From Nemertoderma westbladi (taxonomy: Eukaryota; Xenacoelomorpha; Nemertodermatida; Nemertodermatidae): a stretch of 60,268 nucleotides of DNA. The DNA lies in assembly GCA_032718475.1 (NCBI GenBank), contig JAUCBJ010008704.1, forward strand, positions 1 through 60,268, written 5' to 3'. Every line of letters begins with the position of its first letter. The stretch's first letter is position 1. The position numbers and the translations under genes were made by a program. This document shows, in pieces, positions 19,990-31,757 of the stretch. Below the pieces are notes generated by a model. The model made no database searches. It saw nothing but the letters and a program-made list of their open reading frames with translations, and had not been told where the DNA came from.

Positions 19990-21137
19990 GCAGCACTGTA
20001 GCCGCGTTCTCGCAGCACTCACCGCTTTCTCGCAGCACTTTCACCGCGTTGTCGTAGCACTTTCACCGCGTTCTCGCTGCACTCACCGCGTTTTCGCAGC
20101 ACTCGCCGCGTTCTAGGAGCACTCACCGCGTTATCGCAGCACTTTCACCGCGTTCTCGCAGCACTCACCGCGTTATCGCAGTGCTGTAACCGCGTTCTCG
20201 CAGCACTTTCACCGCGTTCTCGCAGCACTCGCCGCGTTCTCGCAGCACTCACCGCGTTCTCGCAGCACTCACCGCGTTCTCGCAGCACTTTCACCGCGTT
20301 CTCGCAGCACTCACCGCGTTATCGCAGTGCTGTAACCGCGTTCTCGCAGCACTTTCACCGCGTTCTCGCAGCACTCACCGCGTTCTCGCAGCACTTTTAC
20401 CGCGTTCTAGCAGCACTTTCACCGCGTTCTCGCAGCACTTTCACCGCGTTCTCGCAGCACTTTCACCGCGTTATCGCAGCACTTTCACCGCCTTCTCGCA
20501 GCGCTGTAACCGCGTTCTCGCAGCACTTTCACCCCGTTCTCACAGCGCTCACCGCGTTCTCGATGCGCTGTAACCGCGTTCTCGCAGCACTTTCACCTCG
20601 TTCTCGCAGCGCTCACCGCGTTCTCGATGCGCTGTAACCGCGTTCTCGCAGCACTTTCACCTCGTTCTCGCAGCACTCACCGCGTTCTCGCAGCACTCAC
20701 CGCGTTCTCGCAGCACTCACCGCGTTCTCGCAGCACTCTCCGCGTTCTCGCAGCACTCACCGCGTTCTCGCAGCACTCACAGCGTTCTCGCAGCACTCAC
20801 CGCGTTCTCGCAGCACTCACCGCGTTCTCGCAGCACTCACCGCGTTCTCGCAGCACTCACCGCGTTCTCACAGCACTCTCCGCGTTCTCGCAGCACTCAC
20901 CGCGTTCTCGCAGCACTCACCGCGTTCTCGCAGCACTCACCGCGTTCTCGCAGCACTCACCGCGTTCTCGCAGCACTCACCGCGTTCTCGCAGCACTCAC
21001 CGCGTTCTTGCAGCACTCACCGCGTTCTCGCAGCACTCACCGCGTTCTCGCAGCACTCACCGCGTTCTCGCAGCACTCTCCGCGTTCTCGCAGCACTCAC
21101 CGCGTTCTCGCTGCACTTACCGCGTTCTTGTAGCATT
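19990..21137. repeat. CpG-rich 20-22-bp satellite
   Basis: About 55 units with core CGCGTTCTCGCAGCACT and one of three endings: CAC (20 bp), TTCAC (22 bp), or GCTGTAAC-type. The left half mixes the variants and the right half (from about 20680) is a homogeneous 20-bp array. Each unit holds three CpG sites. The 168-codon open frame over the right half is produced by the 20-bp period and is not a gene. Confidence 0.93.
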
Positions 21138-21463
21138 GTAACCAAAAGCAAATGCGATGTGATTAACTAGTACTTAGTTTCTAGTGGGGTCGCTTAAGGC
21201 TAAAATATAGCAAAATCGTTAATTGCCAGACAAAAGCATGAAAATGTGACTATTTATGTAAAAAAATGTGTAGATTAATCTGAGCCTGTGTACCAAAAGA
21301 ATTGACTACTTCCCTAGCAAAAGGGTGACTATTCCATAGCAACGGGATTAAATTGAAACTCGCCATATAGAAAAATTACAATTATTATAAAACTTGGTTG
21401 GTTTAAAAATAGAAGTCGCGTACACGTTTTCATAGCAACAAGGTGACATTTCCCTGCAACCGT
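21138..21463. other. Flank of inverted array D
   Basis: AT-rich. The end already shows partial units of the tandem repeat that makes up the arms of inverted array D (for example CCATAGCAAC and TTGAAACT words). Confidence 0.4.
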
Positions 21464-22455
21464 TGTATATTTAATGTAATTATGATTTAAACTTGGGATA
21501 AACAACCTGTCTAGCCCATAGAAGATGGTTAATAGTGATATTGGCGCTGATACACTTTTCCATGGCAACAGGGTGACCTTTCCCTAGGAACTGCCTGAAA
21601 ATCTGATTGAAACTTGGGATAATCAACCCGTCCAGCAATATAAGATGGTTAGTAGTTATATTAGATCTGATACACGTTTCCATAAAAATATTTAACTTTA
21701 GGCTTATGGGGATAATGTGTATTTATATATCAAATGCTCCGCCTCCTGTATTTAAATTTTAGTATTATACAATTATTTTGATTATACTCTATGCACCGGT
21801 ATACACACACAGTCATAATGTCATATTGTCGGAATACAATAATAATGGTAATATAATAATACAATATGGATGGATATATTCCTCTAAAAAATCTGTTAGA
21901 ACTACTTCCAACTTCACAATTTTTTTTACTATTTCACTTGCAAAGCGCAGATGTATTACGGTTTTAGAACATCGTCATGCACTGAAAGGAGGCCAGCGGA
22001 ACAAGATATCCTTGGCAATAACTTAAATCTTTCTAGAATGTTTCCCATATAACGAAAACAAACATAGATAAATATAATACCAATACTACGGGTAGCTATT
22101 AATTGTTGTATGTTATTCGAGTAGGAAAATGGTCAATCATCAGAGTGTTTGATGTATAAACACATTATCCTCATAAAGTCAAAAGTGCAATATTTTTTAA
22201 ATATGGATATTACCTTTTGTTACTATGGAAACGTGCATCACAGTTCCGACAATATAACTATTAACCATATTATTTTGCTAGCTGTTTATCTCCAGTTTCA
22301 ATCTTAATTACCGGTACTCTAAATTTCAGGCAGTTCCTAGGGAAAGGTCACCTTGTTGCTATGGAAACGTGTATCAGCGCCCATGTTATTACTAACAATG
22401 TTCTATTGCTAGACAGGTTGATTATCCCAAGTTTCAATCATAATTCCATTAACCC
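21464..22455. repeat. Inverted array D with about 125-bp tandem units
   Basis: Left arm about 21464-21720 and right arm about 22150-22455 are inverted copies. Each arm holds tandem units containing TTGAAACTTGGGATAA, CAACCTGTCTAGC, GATACACGTTTCCATAGCAAC and GGTGACCTTTCCCTAGGAAC. The centre (21721-22149) is unrelated AT-rich DNA. No target duplication is evident. It looks like an older fold-back element of the same style as A, B and C. Confidence 0.65.
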
Positions 22456-22529
22456 TTTAGCACCTAAAGCAGGATTTTATTTGTGCCCTAAAATCCTAAA
22501 CTAAAATCACAAATCTGAAGTTTATCAGT

Positions 22530-22965
22530 CTTTCTTTCTGTTTGTCTATCAAAACTTATAACAGAATACTAACTAACTAACATTCTCGCTCTGGGGGTTT
22601 TAAAGGTCGGTGATCTCATTTCTGATGTCAGTTTTCACTTTTAAATAAATCTTGTCTGTTGGTCTGTCGGTCTTTCTGTCAGTCAGTCCGTCAAAACTAC
22701 AAAAGAATACAAACTAACAAACATTCTCGCTATGGGGGTTTTAAGGGGTGCTGATTTCATTTATGATGTCAGTTTTAACGTTTACATAAATCTCGTCTGT
22801 CTGTCGGTCTGTCGGTCATTCTGTCAGTCAGTCTGTCAAAACATAAAAAAGAATACAAACTAACTAACATTCTCGCTATCGGGGTTTTAAGGGGTGCTGA
22901 TTTAATTTCTAATGTCAGATTTCACTTTTACATAAATCTAGTCTGTTGGTCTGTCGGTCTGACGG
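22530..22965. repeat. About 140-bp tandem repeat, left part
   Basis: Three or more units of 138-145 bp with TCTTTCTGTCAGTCAGTC, AACTAACATTCTCGCTATGG, GGGTTTTAAGGGGTGCTGAT and GTCTGTCGGTCTGTCGG. The array is interrupted at 22966 by the BEL element and resumes at 40919 in the same register. Confidence 0.85.
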
Positions 22966-24190
22966 TGTTCGCGCTTTCAGACCTTTGGCAGTTTAACCCA
23001 CCAAATTAAGATGTCTTCTAGATATTAAATCTGCTTTTAGTCTATGACAAGTATTTGATTCACTACACTAGTCGAAACCAATCCGTGCGCGACCATTCAC
23101 CCGCTGGATATTCCCGGGAGATTGGGTTCGACGGTTTAATTTTATTGCTATGTAAGCCTAATGTATTATTCGACTGACAGTATTATATAATCTCTGACAA
23201 TATTATTCACCTTCGGTAATATTAACAGTTCCTTTAGGACGTGGCGCTTTATCTATACAAACAGAGTTATGACTTAAACTACTCACAACGATATGGCTTA
23301 ATTATAATTCACATATATGGCGCATTCTTTAGGAATTGCTTCTTTAACAGACTCACTCATACACAATGCTGCACAATACTGCACACTAATCTGCCAATCT
23401 TCACTGATTTTAGTCACATATAAAAGGAACACAGGCTGACTCATGTAGGGTCTATCAAATAACATTAGATTCACTTCAAACCACTTTAACATAAGTCACA
23501 ATCGTTATTGGTAACCTTTCTCTCTTACCTTCGGTATATCAAGAATATTGGGTTGCGGGGTTATTTATCGTTATTCCAAATATAATAATTCATCAACCAT
23601 ATTATGAAGAACTGACAGTAAATAGCAGTATAAACAACAACTGAACAGTTAGGTATATCGGTACATCAGTACCGGTATGTCAGCATTGAGATATTTACAG
23701 AGATATTCAAGTTAAAGGATATATGCCCTTTATAATTAAACCTACTAGTGTAAGACTAAAAAGCAGTACAGCACAAAATACTTCCAAGCCGTTCTTTCTT
23801 TGGCTCAAGACTGAATGTAAACACTGCACATAGGCATTGCGTCATTTCTCGGAAATTTTCTGTACAAGGAGCCACAAAAACGCTCTCATTGGCTGACTGA
23901 ACTGAGAGACGCCGTAGAACAAAGGAAATCAACACGTATGAATGTCAGCTGTTAACCGTAGTCATAGTAACTACTGTTCAAGAGTAGCTATCACCCTTTT
24001 GCGTCACGAATTGCCATAGAATCATAAAATATGCCTTTCACAGTACACATACAGAGGAAATAGGTCTTAGATCCTCTAAAAACACAGATACAGCAATAAT
24101 ACGGTCTCTTACACTTATTAAATCAACTACAGAGTATTTTAATGTAAAAGATAATAAAAATAACGGGGCAATTCAGCAAAGGCTTTTACA
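22966..24190 (-). repeat. 3' LTR of BEL copy 1
   Basis: 1225-bp long terminal repeat in minus orientation, TG...CA bounded. The purine-rich TGGGAGCGG just upstream of it (minus strand, 24191-24200) is a likely polypurine tract. Small open frames inside the LTR are not genes; the same frames recur in the other LTR. Confidence 0.92.
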
Positions 24191-27100
24191 CCGCTCCCAG
24201 AAAATGGGATTTTCAGTCTATAAAATATAAAAATCACAGTTTCTAAAACATAAAGATACTCTAAACAGTTAGTCTTTCTTACGCAGACGGCGTTTACGCA
24301 GTTTTTTGAGGCTAGCAAGAGTCTTTTTCTCTTTGGGGGGAGCCACTTTACTAGGAGGGCCATAACTCCTGGGTGAAGGGTGCAATATGATTGCATCAGA
24401 AGGTGTAGGATTGTGGTCGAGGTATCTGCCGTTTCGATATGCTTCTCCTCGAGCTGATTTTCCTCCGCTCGTAGCTGGATACGTTCATCCAAAAACTCTC
24501 GCAGAGAATAGGATCGTCCAAGTTCGATAACTTCTTAGAGATTCTGGATTTCACAATCGAACTGAGATAAAGACAATTCGTTTATCGATTGGACTTACTG
24601 TTATAACTTACGTTTATCTGAACAAACGCAGGTTTCTTTTTTGATCTTTATAGAATAGCGTTTAACTCGTTTCGTACAACGCTCTCCTTCACTTTGATGA
24701 AGGGTTGTATCGCGTTAAACGGGACGACCATACGGTTGGATAATGATATTAGGTGTCTGCGTCATAATCCAGCTAGGTAAGATGGGCGGCTAGCTAGAAA
24801 TCACTGTCGGAGTGTTACCGATTAATTGTTAGGGTAGCACTAGATCTTGAACAGTGAATACCGTCCGCGAGGATCCGCGACACCACCAGGATCGCAGGTC
24901 TGAGGTCCAACTAAGGAATGAGGAGGTTTGACCGAGTATTCCGGGACTCTGATCGTAAGTTTACTCTAGGATCGTTAGAGCCGAGTGAGCATAGATGATA
25001 CGTCAAACAAGTTTCGCTCGAAACTCCAGTAAATATAACGAACACAACTGTGTTTAACACAACGTTTCCGTGGATGTTTATGTCTTTCCGTTTATTGGCT
25101 GGGTCTAGGGCATTTATCGTAATAATACCAAAGACGCACGTCTGGTAGGGGAAACGCGGGTGATATTGATTTGTTGTTACAATGCTTCTATCAAGAATTC
25201 CAAATATACGTTGGAGTTACCGCGTCCATTTGTTTCTTTAGTGTCTTTTCTTTCGAGTCGATTTCGAATAGAATTTTCGCATTCGAATTTCAGTTTATGG
25301 TTCCGACTCCGCTGGGCAGGATATATAGTCGACATAGTCCGTATTGTGTAAATCGATAGGATGACCAGTAGTTAAGAAGACCACATACGTACCATTACGC
25401 TGCGTATATCGAGCAGCGAATTTTCTATAGTCCAACTCGCGCGCGAGCTGCTCTTGGGACATTGGCGGTTCGATATAACGACCATCGTCCTCCGCAGCAG
25501 TTGGACTAACGTCGCCGCGTATTAAGCTATCAACAAACGCTTGCAAAAGTAGAGTATATCGCTCCCCGATACCAAGAACATCTTCTATCAACTCCATCAT
25601 GTCTGCTATATATGAGTTTATCCACATTATAAGGAGTTTATATTCAGGCTAGCGAGCGTCGCTGCCTACTCCAATTAACCCCCGGACAGTACGAGATCCT
25701 CAGCGCCGATGTGTCGTCGCCGCTGTACTTTCGCCAACGACGTAGCCGCACAACGACAACGACAACCGACACAAGTCACTCGACTGTCCGTCCCAAAGAC
25801 TTAGATGTACTTCAGGTTTTCCTTGGAGAGTTAGGTTACTTTTACGATTGCGACTAGCTACTGTAAACACACCTTAGTAGTAACATTCGCCTATAAACTC
25901 ACAAGTACCACACACACAACTGGTCACAAATTACACACACTCGGGTCACTTGTCCGTTAGTCAATGCCTTCCAGAATGTCACTGTATTATTATGTATCCT
26001 TGGATACTATCAGTGCACTATTTATTCCCTATGCTATTCAATGGGACAAGCTTTCTATTGTTCTTTTAACTCAATTCTAATTCTAGCGTGGTTGTTGCTA
26101 TGGTGACATTATGCAAAGCTAGCGGTAGAATTAGGGTGATTCCAATGCATACAGATCTGGGATGTTATTTAATAGTAATTCTTTAATAGTCAATGTTCTG
26201 TTTTATACATGACTTTATGAATTTTATCGGCTATTGACTATGTTTGGGAGACTTTCACACACTCATACGCATGATAAGATAAATCTCCGCTCCCTTGATC
26301 TATTAATTAATGGAATTTTGGGAACTTTATAAATTGCGTAAAAATGGCAATTTATTAAATTCATTAAAAGGCATGAATTTAAATTTATTCCCTGAAATTT
26401 GATTATTTGACAACTAAATGGACATATTTTGATTCTAGAACATGTCTGGGGACACAAGATCCTTAATTCTATGACAATTGTCCTTTTAAGAATATCGGTA
26501 AATGCTACGATATCTTAATTGACTAGAATTGTTGAAGGATCTGAATTTTACAGATTTTGACTTATTTGATTTGTAAATATTAAATAATTAATATTTGAGA
26601 TGAGCACCGATTTATTCCAGAACTTGTCTGGGGACGTTAACCACTGATTCTAGAATTTGTCTTTCAAGTATATCGGTGGGTGCCACGATATCTTAATCGA
26701 CTAGAATTACAGATGGTCAAAGGGTTTAACAGATTTATTTTGCGTTATACGCTACTGTTAAAGGGACATCACGCTACTATATGTATTATTTAATATACGG
26801 TATGAGAGCAATATCGCACGAAGCAATGTCAGTGTGAAGAGGCAAGTCGTTTCCAAGGTCTACCCAGAGCTTGGTTTAGCCGAGACACGAGGATCTGAAC
26901 TTTGCATTCCTAATACTCTGCCTACCAATAATACTTAAATATAGTAGTGGCTTTATTGTACTTTAATAAGTACGGACATTTCATCTTACTGTAGTTACGT
27001 ATTTGTAATGTAATACGGACAGTAAGGAAGAAGGAAAAGAATTATTTCTTGCCGTCGCATTAAATATAATATATACGTAATTAAGTAATATACGCGAATA

Positions 27101-27258
27101 TATATTGCACTAATCTACTAAATAATCGCTAAAATAACATTCTACTGAATAAAATTAAAGAAAACGATTATAATAGAATTACATAGTAATACATACATAA
27201 ATATAAAAATAATAAAATAATATAAAATAATAGAGTCACACACCCACTCCATATGTTG
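24191..27258 (-). other. 3' internal region of BEL copy 1, no integrase
   Basis: About 3 kb where an autonomous BEL element would end its polymerase frame. I see no integrase zinc finger or DDE motif. It holds a 110-codon frame (25295-25627), a short frame with a basic end (KKLRKRRLRKKD, near 24270-24330) in another register, and two imperfect copies of a roughly 120-bp unit with TGTCTGGGGAC and CGATATCTTAAT (about 26410-26540 and 26612-26720). Most of the rest is AT-rich. Confidence 0.6.
25295..25627 (-). CDS. Small accessory-like frame in the BEL 3' region
   Basis: 110 codons starting MWINSYIADMMELIEDVLGI with an acidic middle (TAAEDDGRYIEPPMSQEQLA) and a tyrosine-rich end. Codon and residue composition look protein-like, but I recognise no domain. 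It lies between the Gag-protease frame and the 3' LTR, where retroelements sometimes keep a spliced extra gene. It could also be a chance frame. Confidence 0.3.
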   Translation of the reverse strand: MWINSYIADMMELIEDVLGIGERYTLLLQAFVDSLIRGDVSPTAAEDDGRYIEPPMSQEQLARELDYRKFAARYTQRNGTYVVFLTTGHPIDLHNTDYVDYISCPAESEP

Positions 27259-29412
27259 TTACGTTATGGAGTCCCTAGATGTTTGAAGGATTAGGGAGGT
27301 GGTCGTGGGAAGAGAATCTTGCCTTCCACAGTTTCCGGAGAGTCCTCCATTCCCTTCCGATAAACACAAACGACCGACTGGGTGATTGAGTCGCTGCATC
27401 CTGAATACAATTCCAGGTTTCCTCTTCGTCCTGGAATAGTGACGATAGAAACATCGCTCAAAGTATATGACGGCGTCACAAAGCCGATTCCAGGAGCTAT
27501 AGTGGTCCGTCGCTCTCTGCAGGAGAGGTGAGAGTCCCTGCGAGACGTCTGATGTTCCAGAGCTCCAATCGCTCTCTCTGATCTTCATGAAGGATCCACT
27601 CGCGGTGGGGAGGTTCAGATCCACGGCGTCGTCCCTGGCAACATGTAATACCGACAGATCTATCCCGGGTTCAAATAACTCCGATCCACCCGTCCGGGTT
27701 TCAGGTTCGACTTTCTCCGCTCCCTTGGCTGGTCTAATCTCAGTCGGAGTAAGATAGGGAGGCCATTCATTCTCCTTACTCAGGAAGTCGGGTTCACCTA
27801 ACCGGTCTATAGTATCTGTCAGTTCTTGAGGAGTTGCTCCTCTGGAAGCGATGTCCGTTGGATTAAACTTCTTGGGGCAATATCTCCATTGATCTACATT
27901 GGAGCTAAGATTGTCATTATCTGAGGAGTGTGGTGTTCCCTCAGTTGGGTCGTCTCCCTCACTAGTATCATCTTCCCATTGACTCACCTGGCAGACGCGA
28001 TCTTGAAGCAGTCTTTCCCTGAGCGTTCTACGGGAAGGTCCAGTAAGGTACCAACCTACTCTAGTTCTTACCGCATAGGTCTGTAGTGGCTGCGGTTGAG
28101 CAGGCCGTTTCTCTAATGTCTCCAGCGCCTCATGCGCGTTTTGGCCGATGAGTATTTGCACTCCAGGATAATCAGTCTGGAATCGAGGTATGTTAAGATG
28201 TTGGATGCTCTCATCCTCGTCCCAATTATAAAGGTCTGCTTGAGTAGTAGCGAAGTTCTTTATAGCCACCATTTTCACTGACCTGATGCTATGTTCTCCT
28301 AGTTCGTCCTGGGGGGTGGACAACTCACCTATATAATAGTCGGCAGCTACAGTAGAATTCCAAACCTGCATGATCCCTGACAGGTTTAGCTTGGTTCGGA
28401 ACTTGGGTTGTCCAGCAAAGATGACTTCGGCTAGTTCCCTATCGATGAATGTTCCTGTGCTACCGGAGTCCAGGAGGGCGTTCACTATATAGCTCTTCTG
28501 AGGTCCGTGGACCCGTAACTGGACTACAGGAAATTCTCGGATTCCTATATTGGAAGTTGGCGCTTTCCAAGATGGTTGTTGATCGGAAGTAGTTAAGGTA
28601 AGGTCGCTGTCTGTGTCTTTCTCATACACGAGTGCTCGATACACTGCGGTGGTGTTTATTAGGTAACAGGATTCGTTTTGGTCGGAGAACTCGTCCGTAT
28701 AGAATCCTTCCATCTCAGATTGATCAGTGTCGTTCACATCACTGAATTGGACATGTAGTTCGGACTCACTTACCTGACTCGGGCTGTTTCGTTCGAATTC
28801 CGTGTGCAACAAGATATGATGATTTGCGCCGCACTTTGCACACCTTGCGTCGGAGTTACAGGTTCGCCGTTGGTGTCCTCGTCTGAGGCAATTATAACAC
28901 AACCGCTTATCCCACATGACTTCACGTCTATCCTCGAGTGATTTCCTCAGGAATTTATCACACGCATTTAAACGGTGGGGCCCGTCGCACAGCACACATT
29001 TCGGCTTGATGTTACTTACTTTAACCTGTGCTATGTGGTGCACACTTGTTCTTTCCTCGGACTTTCTCACCTGAATTCTTTTAGGAGACGTAGGAAGGGT
29101 TTTTTGTACCGGTTCCCTTCTGTCATTGGGTCGAGACTCGGATTTACTTACCTGATCTTTAGGCATTTTATTGACATAAGATCTGTCAGTGTCTTTCCCG
29201 CTGTCCTCTCCTTGAGAGGTTTGGCTTTCACCGTCGTCGGTATAACATACTGGTGTTACCCTTCTCCTAGAAACGGGTTTCTCACTTACCTTGTTTTCCA
29301 ATGTCTTCTCTCTGGACTGCCTTAGGAGCTGTAATTTCACTTCTCTATCTAAGAATGACATGAGATCAGTCATGGTAGGGTCTCGTCGTTGTTGTTCCAT
29401 CATATATAACAC
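27259..29412 (-). pseudogene. BEL copy 1 zinc-knuckle/protease frame with polymerase deleted
   Basis: 717 codons. Residues about 138-200 carry three Cys/His knuckles (CVLCDGPH, CYNCLRRGHQRRTC, CAKCGANHH). D315 in LLDSGSTGTF is the aspartic protease active site of the DUF1758/Pao type. After WYLTGPSRRTLRERL the frame jumps through an acidic linker straight to the RNase H-integrase connector signature NPTDIASRG (about residue 517), so the reverse transcriptase and RNase H are missing. The tail has the pre-integrase words SSWNRLCDAVIYF and then stops. The frame is separated from Gag by a 5-bp insertion and in-frame stop near 29420-29433, absent from the second copy. It is therefore broken as well as internally deleted. 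Confidence 0.85.
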
Positions 29413-29432
29413 CTTCTTATCCCAGCGTGTAC

Positions 29433-30314
29433 CTACTCTACTCCACCCTTGGGCAAAGCAGATGCTAAGGCTCTTACAACCATAGAATTCTGGTATTCAT
29501 GAGACTTACCTAGCCAATCTAATTGTCTACAGATCTCCTGAATCTCATCGGAAAACTCTATAATCCCGCTGCTAAGAAACTTTCGGGGCGCCATTAATTT
29601 TGCATACAAATACCCAGCTATGTCATTCCTATTACCATACCTGATGTTTAGTGTATCCCAAACTTGTCTTAATCCATCTGGATGTCCAATAAATTTTAAC
29701 GCCATTGACTTGGGAGGTCCTTCCAAACATTCGATGAGGAATCTAAGTTTCTCTCCGTTAGATAGTACAGAGTTCTGTATGTTATCTTTGTAATATTCAT
29801 TAAAAGGTAACCATTTCATCTCATCTCCATTGAACTTGACGATCTCTCCAACCTTTACCGCTTGCCGGGCTTCGGTTCTAGCCATTTGACGCGTAAAACT
29901 TTCTTGGGCCATCGTGCTATTTAATATCGAGTTATCGGTATATAAATTTCTCGGATTATGATCAGTTCTATAGGGAATATCATTATCAACAGGTCTATAA
30001 TTACCCTTAATAGGGTTCACTATAGGAGTTTCTACTTCGCTAGCAGTATATATGCGTGTAGGCTCCACACCTTGCGCATGCAATACTTCAGACCTAACAG
30101 GTTGACACATTGTTACAGAGGGTGGTGGTATACCATTTTGGGTGTTTACTAATTTATCGCGTTCAAGCGCGATACTTTGCTGCACTTCTTGCAACTCTAA
30201 CCTACTTTCCCTTACTGTGCCCTTGAATTGTTGGACAGTCTCCTGCATCTGCCCGAGCAGGATATCCATTGTATCTAGTAGACTGTCTGACAGGTTCTGC
30301 TTAGTATCAGACAT
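29433..30314 (-). CDS. BEL copy 1 Gag, N-terminally shortened
   Basis: 293 codons. The segment from EIVKFNGDEMKWLPFNEYYK to the end matches the DUF1759 Gag domain of BEL/Pao elements, which assembles the particle. The N terminus starts MSDTKQNLSDSLL and runs at once into MDILLGQMQETVQQFKGTV. The second copy has roughly 470 extra residues, acidic and coiled-coil, at this point, so copy 1 has lost them or copy 2 has gained them. The frame ends at a stop created by the 5-bp insertion described for the downstream frame. Confidence 0.82.
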   Translation of the reverse strand: MSDTKQNLSDSLLDTMDILLGQMQETVQQFKGTVRESRLELQEVQQSIALERDKLVNTQNGIPPPSVTMCQPVRSEVLHAQGVEPTRIYTASEVETPIVNPIKGNYRPVDNDIPYRTDHNPRNLYTDNSILNSTMAQESFTRQMARTEARQAVKVGEIVKFNGDEMKWLPFNEYYKDNIQNSVLSNGEKLRFLIECLEGPPKSMALKFIGHPDGLRQVWDTLNIRYGNRNDIAGYLYAKLMAPRKFLSSGIIEFSDEIQEICRQLDWLGKSHEYQNSMVVRALASALPKGGVE

Positions 30315-30646
30315 GACTAGGTATGTACAGTTGAATGCCTACTGCTATATTACAGTCTAAGCAAGTCTAGTAACTCAGTATGAACTGCTAGCCTAGTAAT
30401 TAATTACCGTTACTGCTACTCAGTGTAGCGTGATATATATATAATATATTAGAATACCGGTATACTTATAGTATATATAACTATATAAGTATTATTACAG
30501 ACTAGGTTTATCACAGAATACCGGTATAATATTAGCACAAATATATATAAATATATAATAGGCCTATCGGAATACCGGTATACAGCTTACAGTTTGTAGG
30601 ATATATAATTCTGAAATAGAATTAATTACAAGTACCGGTATAATTT
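30315..30646 (-). other. BEL copy 1 leader, part nearest Gag
   Basis: AT-rich untranslated leader between the Gag start and the inserted MULE. It matches the AT-rich stretch just upstream of Gag in copy 2 (about 56150-56436). The 9-bp GTATAATTT at 30638-30646 is the left target duplication of the MULE. Confidence 0.7.
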
Positions 30647-31110
30647 GGGGACGTCTATTTACACCAAAAACACACAAAAACACACAAAAACACACAAAAA
30701 CACACAAAAACACACAAAAACGCACAAAAACACACAAAAACATACGGCACATAAATGAAATGCCTGCAAACCTGAATCTGAACGATAATTAATTACAGAA
30801 TTATCATTGTGGTTTGGGTTGTTGTCTGTTTGTATGCCTGTTTGTATGCATGTTTGTCTGTATGGTGTGGATGTACTTAATTGTAATCCAAAACGCAAAT
30901 AATTATTGCTGAAATAGGCATAGTCCAGTAGTCTACGCTCGCTACAGGTACCTTCAGTATAAATTAGATCATTGATGCCCTCGATCCTCTGTGGAATTCC
31001 CATAGAACATCACATTGTCTAGTTGGATGCATTGCGCTTATTCCATCGAAACATTACTAATGATTGTGATCAGGTTATGGTTGATATAAGTTGATGATGC
31101 CTTTGATAAA
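30647..31110. repeat. Left TIR of the MULE
   Basis: Begins GGGGACGTCTATTTACACC, continues with about eight AAAAACACAC units (30663-30745), then unique sequence that matches the right TIR in reverse complement up to about 31110. The 114- and 122-codon frames in the two TIRs are mirror images of one another and are not genes. Confidence 0.9.
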
Positions 31111-31757
31111 TTGCGCAAACTGCGATTATTACAGTGGACAGTGGTTGCGTTTCCCCAACATCTCTTTCCAAGCTTGGTGAGAATAACTCTTCCGGGAAGA
31201 AAAATATACTCGATTTATGACTACCATCATCCTGTCATCTGATACATCATATGTTGACGTCACAGTGAATTCTCCCTGAATCTGAAACTACAGTACTAGC
31301 TCGATTCATTCATACTTTATCATTATACACACTGTGTCTGTATTTCATATTCCCTATCCTATGCGTAATATTATTATGGTGTCCGGATATTGCAAATAAT
31401 AATAATTGTGTAAAGAAATATTATACTGCATTTTTTTGTAAGAGTTGGGTCCAAAGGTGCCAAATTATGGTTGAATTGAATGGCCGTTATAAAACTAATT
31501 ATTTGTTACATGCAGACATGGGAAAGCAAGACCAGTTATAAACCTCACTGCTTATATGTTCTAAGTTTTTTTTCCATATGTAATAGGTCTACGTAATTTT
31601 ATTCTTAAATTGGTACTTCATTGTTGCTTAATTCTTTAATAAAAGATAGAGCGATTGCGATATTGTGTTACAAAATAAATTGAACTGTTTTTCACATAAA
31701 TATACTGTACAAGAGTAATAAACACTAATAGTGCTACTTTTCATACAATAATGTAAA
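31111..31757. other. MULE internal AT-rich region
   Basis: Between the left TIR and the T-rich array. I see no coding region or notable structure. Confidence 0.45.

Noticed and set aside
20627-21133. 168-codon frame of VLAALTAFSQHSPRSRST repeats
   Set aside because: Created by the 20-bp satellite period (60 bp per 20 residues); no unique coding sequence around it.
23241-23492. Small frames repeated at 39969-40220
   Set aside because: Both sets lie inside the two BEL LTRs, and are duplicated only because the LTRs are.
30659-31003. 114-codon frame matching one at 37460-37828
   Set aside because: They are the inverted TIRs of the MULE, not a duplicated gene.
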